A stretch of DNA of 15,636 bases from Candidatus Microgenomates bacterium (GTDB lineage Bacteria; Patescibacteriota; Microgenomatia; UBA12405; UBA6130): the NCBI GenBank assembly GCA_015485895.1, contig WFSR01000017.1, positions 1-15,636 of the forward strand, read 5' to 3'. Shown here piece by piece: positions 13,365 to 15,636 of this stretch (within the stretch, counting starts at the first letter, position 1; each line of letters opens with the position of its first letter). The position numbers were made by a program, and so were the translations under genes. The notes beneath the pieces are model-generated. The model was not told the DNA's origin, ran no database searches, and saw only the letters and a list, made by a program, of their open reading frames with translations.

Positions 13365-13814
13365 ATGAGAAAAATATTGATCCATCTCTTCCAACATTTC
13401 ATTTTATCCCTCTTAGTGGGAGCTTTTAGCTGGTGGGTGGCCAAAAGTTGGTGGTGGGTGGTTATTGGTATGGCGGTTAATATTTTTATGGATTTAGACC
13501 ACGTTTTGGAGTATGTCGCTTGGGCCCACTGCTTTCGCTTGCGAGAATTTTTGTTAGGGCGTTATTTTAAAGAGAAGGGGTCAATTATGGTTATTTTCCA
13601 TGGTTGGGAATATGTTATTTTGGCGCTTGTTCTTTGGGGAGTTACCGGCTTTAATGGCTGGCTAATCCTGGCGGTGGCTATGGGCAGCCACCTGCTTTTT
13701 GATCAGCTAAGTTGGGATCTTTATCCGCTAGCTTACTTCATTATTTACCGGGTAAAAAATAATTTTGCGATTGCTAAAATCTGCCGAGATGTAGCGGTGG
13801 ATAATTCCAAATAG
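13365..13814 (+). CDS. YdjM-like membrane-bound metal-dependent hydrolase
   Basis: A 149-residue membrane protein with about four hydrophobic segments. It has the polar pattern of the YdjM/DUF457-type family: NIFMDLDHVLEY (D43, D45, H46), IFHGWEY (H79, E82) and GSHLLFDQLSWD (H109, D113), residues likely to bind a metal at the membrane face. The family is annotated as membrane-bound metal-dependent hydrolase, but reactions are largely unproved. There is no signal peptide beyond the first hydrophobic helix. The start at 13365 follows directly on the mobile-element remnant, and the GGGG 8 nt or so upstream could weakly serve as a ribosome-binding site. A single gene, not clearly in an operon with its neighbours. 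Confidence 0.65.
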   Translation: MRKILIHLFQHFILSLLVGAFSWWVAKSWWWVVIGMAVNIFMDLDHVLEYVAWAHCFRLREFLLGRYFKEKGSIMVIFHGWEYVILALVLWGVTGFNGWLILAVAMGSHLLFDQLSWDLYPLAYFIIYRVKNNFAIAKICRDVAVDNSK

Positions 13815-13819
13815 GCCAA

Positions 13820-13828
13820 TGATAAAAT
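13820..13828 (+). promoter_or_regulatory. Extended -10 promoter of the NYN gene
   Basis: TGA followed by TAAAAT (13823-13828). The GTG start at 13834 is 5 nt downstream, again predicting a leaderless transcript and supporting this non-AUG start. Confidence 0.5.
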
Positions 13829-13833
13829 AGAGA

Positions 13834-14436
13834 GTGAGTAACAAAAGAAAAGCTTATCTTTTTATTGATGGAACTAACTTGTATGCAGGCCAATATGAGT
13901 TGTTTGGACCGAACAAATATTTAAGCTTCCCCAGATTTCTAAAAGCTATCGAAACAAAACTAAAATTGCGCTTTGCTAGAATTTATTTTTATGCTTCTTA
14001 TTCTCCCCAACCGGTAAAATTAACCAAGAAAGCTAAAAAGTATCTCAAAAACGAGGCTTTATTTTACCGGAGTGTTAAGAAAACGCCACGGACGGTATTT
14101 TTTAAAGGCTACCGTTCACCTACCAGCGGTAAAGAGAAGGAGGTAGATGTCAAGCTGGCCGTAGATATTGTTGACTTTGCCTATCGGAATAAATATGACG
14201 ATCTTTATCTTTTATCGGGTGATGCTGATTTTATGGCAGCAATTCAAGTTGCCCAAAAGTTAGCCAAGAGGATTGTCATACTGGCTATTCAGAATAGGGT
14301 TCCAAACAGATTTTCTTATAATTTTCCTACTGTTGTCTTTTTCTTGACAGAAAAACTTAATGATAAATTTTTCCCTCGGCAGAAAATAAAATTGGTAAGA
14401 TTAAGGAGAGGTGAAATATGGAGAAAAGTTAGATAA
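13834..14436 (+). CDS. NYN-domain (LabA/DUF88-like) nuclease
   Basis: A 200-residue NYN domain, the PIN-like fold of the LabA/DUF88 family. Conserved acidic sites are visible: LFIDGTNLY (D12, N15), KEVDVKLAVDIV (D105, D111) and YLLSGDADFM (D130, D132), all expected to bind Mg in predicted RNases. A basic C-terminal tail (KIKLVRLRRGEIWRKVR pattern) could hold RNA. The GTG start at 13834 is the only good one before the first motif and lies 5 nt after an extended -10 box. The gene sits in the accessory region with AbiE and GIY-YIG genes, which is compatible with a role in defence or RNA turnover, but no partner is identified. Confidence 0.82.
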   Translation: MSNKRKAYLFIDGTNLYAGQYELFGPNKYLSFPRFLKAIETKLKLRFARIYFYASYSPQPVKLTKKAKKYLKNEALFYRSVKKTPRTVFFKGYRSPTSGKEKEVDVKLAVDIVDFAYRNKYDDLYLLSGDADFMAAIQVAQKLAKRIVILAIQNRVPNRFSYNFPTVVFFLTEKLNDKFFPRQKIKLVRLRRGEIWRKVR

Positions 14437-14445
14437 AAAAAGAAC

Positions 14446-14467
14446 CCCCGGATGCATGCACCCGGGG
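14446..14467. other. GC-rich hairpin after the NYN gene
   Basis: CCCCGG (14446-14451) pairs with CCGGGG (14462-14467) around a loop containing ATGCAT. On the plus strand no T-tract follows. On the minus strand the stem is followed by TTCTTTTTTT, so it would be a good intrinsic terminator for minus-strand transcription, although no minus-strand gene ends here. It may act in both directions or be a simple repeat. Confidence 0.4.
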
Positions 14468-14523
14468 CGAGTTAATTTAATATAGCATAAGATGAAAATA
14501 ACATCAAGAATCCCACTGGTTTT

Positions 14524-14845
14524 ACCCTGTTAAATAATTTTAAATTTTGCTCATGTACTATGTTTATGTTCTATTAAGTTTAAAAGATAAGAAGAAATAC
14601 GTGGGCTATACTAAAAATTTAAAATTAAGATTCAAGCAGCATCAAAAAGGGTTAGTGCGATCTACTCGGAATAGGAGACCACTAAAACTAATTTACTACG
14701 AAGCATGCCTTCATCAACAAGATGCAACACACCGCGAAAAGTATTTAAAGACTTTTTACGGTAAAATGTTTATTAAAAGAAGATTAGCGAGATGGTTTTT
14801 AGAGAATGAATAAATTACAACTGCTTGAATCTTATTCAACAGGGT
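14524..14845 (+). mobile_element. Putative 322-bp GIY-YIG element with terminal inverted repeats
   Basis: The left end begins ACCCTGTTAAATAA (14524) and the right end reads TTATTCAACAGGGT (ending 14845). The 21 terminal bases of the two ends are inverted repeats matching at 17 of 21 positions, the outer eight perfectly, and the match extends outward to TTT/AAA. The second copy at 15527 begins to be identical exactly at ACCCTGTT, which marks the boundary independently. The only gene inside is the 86-residue GIY-YIG nuclease. No direct target duplication is obvious. Mobility is inferred from the ends, the second copy and the remnant. Confidence 0.6.
14553..14813 (+). CDS. Small GIY-YIG nuclease
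   Basis: An 86-residue single-domain GIY-YIG endonuclease. The sequence opens MYYVYVLLS (the GIY strand), then KYVGYTKNL (YIG strand, 15-23), RFKQH (R26 and H30), and THREKYLKT (59-67, E62 as the metal-binding glutamate), ending with a basic GKMFIKRRLARW tail. This is the YhbQ/UvrC-N-like short class often described as a predicted endonuclease. It should cleave DNA; substrate and purpose are unknown. The start at 14553 is the conserved one, since an upstream in-frame TTG at 14547 is less likely. There is no ribosome-binding site and no clear promoter. It lies within the terminal inverted repeats at 14524 and 14845. Confidence 0.88.
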   Translation: MYYVYVLLSLKDKKKYVGYTKNLKLRFKQHQKGLVRSTRNRRPLKLIYYEACLHQQDATHREKYLKTFYGKMFIKRRLARWFLENE

Positions 14846-14862
14846 AAAGCTCCGTAGGCGTT

Positions 14863-14891
14863 TTGACAAAGACTGGATAGCACATTATAAT
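14863..14891 (+). promoter_or_regulatory. Full-consensus sigma70 promoter of solo abiEi-3
   Basis: TTGACA (14863-14868), 17-nt spacer and TATAAT (14886-14891), both hexamers perfect. It begins 17 bp after the right end of the GIY-YIG element. Expected start near 14898. Confidence 0.8.
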
Positions 14892-14903
14892 TACAGTAGC
14901 GAT

Positions 14904-14915
14904 ACACAATTGTGT
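14904..14915 (+). promoter_or_regulatory. Perfect 12-bp palindrome downstream of the abiEi-3 promoter
   Basis: ACACAATTGTGT lies about 6-17 nt after the predicted transcription start, a usual place for a repressor-binding site. It is a candidate AbiEi-3 operator and differs from the operators of the other two modules. Confidence 0.5.
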
Positions 14916-14943
14916 GTTTGCTGGAATTAATCTAAATATAAGA

Positions 14944-15513
14944 ATGAATTACCTAGACCGATTGCGATTAATCAAAGAGAAAGGGATGAGGCTTTTTTCT
15001 CTCCGGGAGTTTTGCTTGTTAACTGGCTTAAGCCCTCATGTTGCCCAAATTACTTTGGGGCGTTATCGTCAGAAAGGTTTGGTTAAGCGACCCAAGAGAG
15101 GGCTTTATTACTTTGTTGAGTTTCCTCCTTCCGATTTCGGCCTCGCCAATAGGATGTATTCTCCCTCTTATATTTCCCTTGAGACTGTCCTTTCCCAGGA
15201 GGGCATTATTCCCGAAACGGTATATTCTGTTACTTCTGTTGCCCCTAAATCGGCCCGATCTTTTGTTGTAGATGGTAAAGTTTTTGAGTATTCTAAAATT
15301 AAGCCAGTTGCTTTTACCGGCTATTTTAAAAAGGAGGAATTTCTAATTGCTGAGCCAGAAAAAGCCTTAGTGGACTACCTCTATTTGGCGAGTTTGGGCA
15401 AGAGGCGATTAAGTGAGCGCCTCTATCTCGATAAATTAGATCAAGAAAAGATAAAAAGGTATGTAGAACTTTATAATAACCGGAAGTTAAAGAAGTTGGT
15501 AAAGCGACTATGA
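14944..15513 (+). CDS. AbiEi-family regulator 3, without an AbiEii partner
   Basis: A 189-residue AbiEi-type protein. The winged helix (about 1-52) has MRLFSLREFCLLTGLSPHVAQITL and ends in RPKRGLYYFV; the core LANRMYSPSYISLETVLSQEGII (about 66-88) and AEPEKALVDYLYLASLG (about 138-154) match the other two AbiEi proteins. Start ATG 14944 is preferred because it aligns with AbiEi-1; a GTG at 14914 would overlap the palindrome. No toxin gene follows: only 13 nt separate its stop from a second GIY-YIG copy. It may be an orphan antitoxin or regulator, or its partner may lie beyond the window or have been displaced. Confidence 0.8.
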   Translation: MNYLDRLRLIKEKGMRLFSLREFCLLTGLSPHVAQITLGRYRQKGLVKRPKRGLYYFVEFPPSDFGLANRMYSPSYISLETVLSQEGIIPETVYSVTSVAPKSARSFVVDGKVFEYSKIKPVAFTGYFKKEEFLIAEPEKALVDYLYLASLGKRRLSERLYLDKLDQEKIKRYVELYNNRKLKKLVKRL

Positions 15514-15526
15514 TTACTGCTAATTC

Positions 15527-15636
15527 ACCCTGTTAAATAATTTTAAATTTTGCTCATGTACTATGTTTATGTTCTATTAAGTTTAAAAGATAAGAAGAAA
15601 TACGTGGGCTATACTAAAAATTTAAAATTAAGATTC
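15527..15636 (+). mobile_element. Second copy of the GIY-YIG element, cut by the window end
   Basis: All 110 nt from ACCCTGTT at 15527 to the last base are identical to 14524-14633 (offset 1,003). Just outside, the flanks differ (TTT against TTC). It holds the left terminal repeat and the beginning of the nuclease gene. The identity running exactly to the edge means the true repeat length is unknown. Confidence 0.85.
15556..15636 (+). CDS. GIY-YIG nuclease, second copy (5' part only)
   Basis: The first 27 codons of a second GIY-YIG gene, running off the window end. The protein start is identical to the one at 14553, including MYYVYVLLS and KYVGYTKNL; R26 is present while the catalytic glutamate region lies outside. 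Whether the rest is intact cannot be seen. Confidence 0.8.
   Translation, partial: MYYVYVLLSLKDKKKYVGYTKNLKLRF

Noticed and set aside
14446..14467. Rho-independent terminator for the NYN gene
   Set aside because: The T-tract is on the wrong side for plus-strand transcription; kept only as a hairpin.
14524..14845. Homing endonuclease within a group I intron
   Set aside because: No intron core elements or interrupted host gene are visible around the GIY-YIG gene; flanks are intergenic.
14914..14943. GTG 14914 as start of abiEi-3
   Set aside because: It overlaps the palindrome and adds residues with no counterpart in AbiEi-1; ATG 14944 fits the family start better, though GTG is not excluded.
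1..15636. Recoding of TGA as glycine or tryptophan, as in some Patescibacteria
   Set aside because: TGA ends several genes exactly at overlaps with the next gene, and tryptophan is coded by TGG throughout.

Overview
The window looks like a fragment of an uncultivated, small-genome bacterium, most likely from the Candidate Phyla Radiation (Patescibacteria, perhaps Microgenomates). This is inference from style: tightly packed, overlapping genes, almost no Shine-Dalgarno sequences, a sugar-transferase set with a PIG-V-like enzyme, several AbiE modules, small GIY-YIG nucleases, and intergenic palindromic repeats of a kind seen in such genomes. TGA is a stop codon here (for example it ends the VapB, AbiEii-2 and first GT2/GH operon genes), so the recoded-TGA lineages are excluded. 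No rRNA, tRNA or CRISPR array was found.

Layout. 102-818: a VapBC toxin-antitoxin pair. 804-5183: cell-envelope glycan genes, with a GT2 on the minus strand, a PIG-V-like GT-C mannosyltransferase and a Wzx/MOP flippase on plus, and an ALG5/DPM1-like polyprenyl-phosphate GT2 on minus. 5184-5800: a repeat-rich gap with heptamer tandem repeats, a compact hairpin and a ~250-bp inverted repeat. 5801-7758: a two-gene operon of a membrane GT2 and a cytoplasmic glycoside-hydrolase-like TIM barrel. 7730-8413 (minus): a P-loop kinase. 8480-9955: a B12-binding-type radical SAM protein. 9956-10440: a palindromic repeat plus AbiE control sequences. 10441-13281: two complete AbiEi/AbiEii modules. 13365-14436: a YdjM-like membrane protein and a NYN nuclease. 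14524 to the end: a GIY-YIG element, a solo AbiEi, and the start of a second identical GIY-YIG copy cut off by the window edge.

The first 10 kb reads as a surface-polysaccharide locus: nucleotide- or lipid-linked sugar transferases, a flippase and trimming or modifying enzymes. The last 5 kb is an accessory or defence island. Three patterns run across genes. (1) First genes of transcription units have a sigma70-like -10 box 5 to 10 nt before the start codon, which predicts leaderless or nearly leaderless mRNAs. (2) The two AbiE operons carry a near-identical 43-45 bp inverted-repeat operator although their proteins have diverged, and the first copy looks like a decayed operator plus dead start codon. 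(3) The GIY-YIG gene lies inside a 322-bp unit bounded by ~21-bp terminal inverted repeats. A second copy starts exactly at the same terminal repeat 1,003 bp downstream, and an internally deleted remnant sits at 13281-13364. This suggests a small mobile element family.
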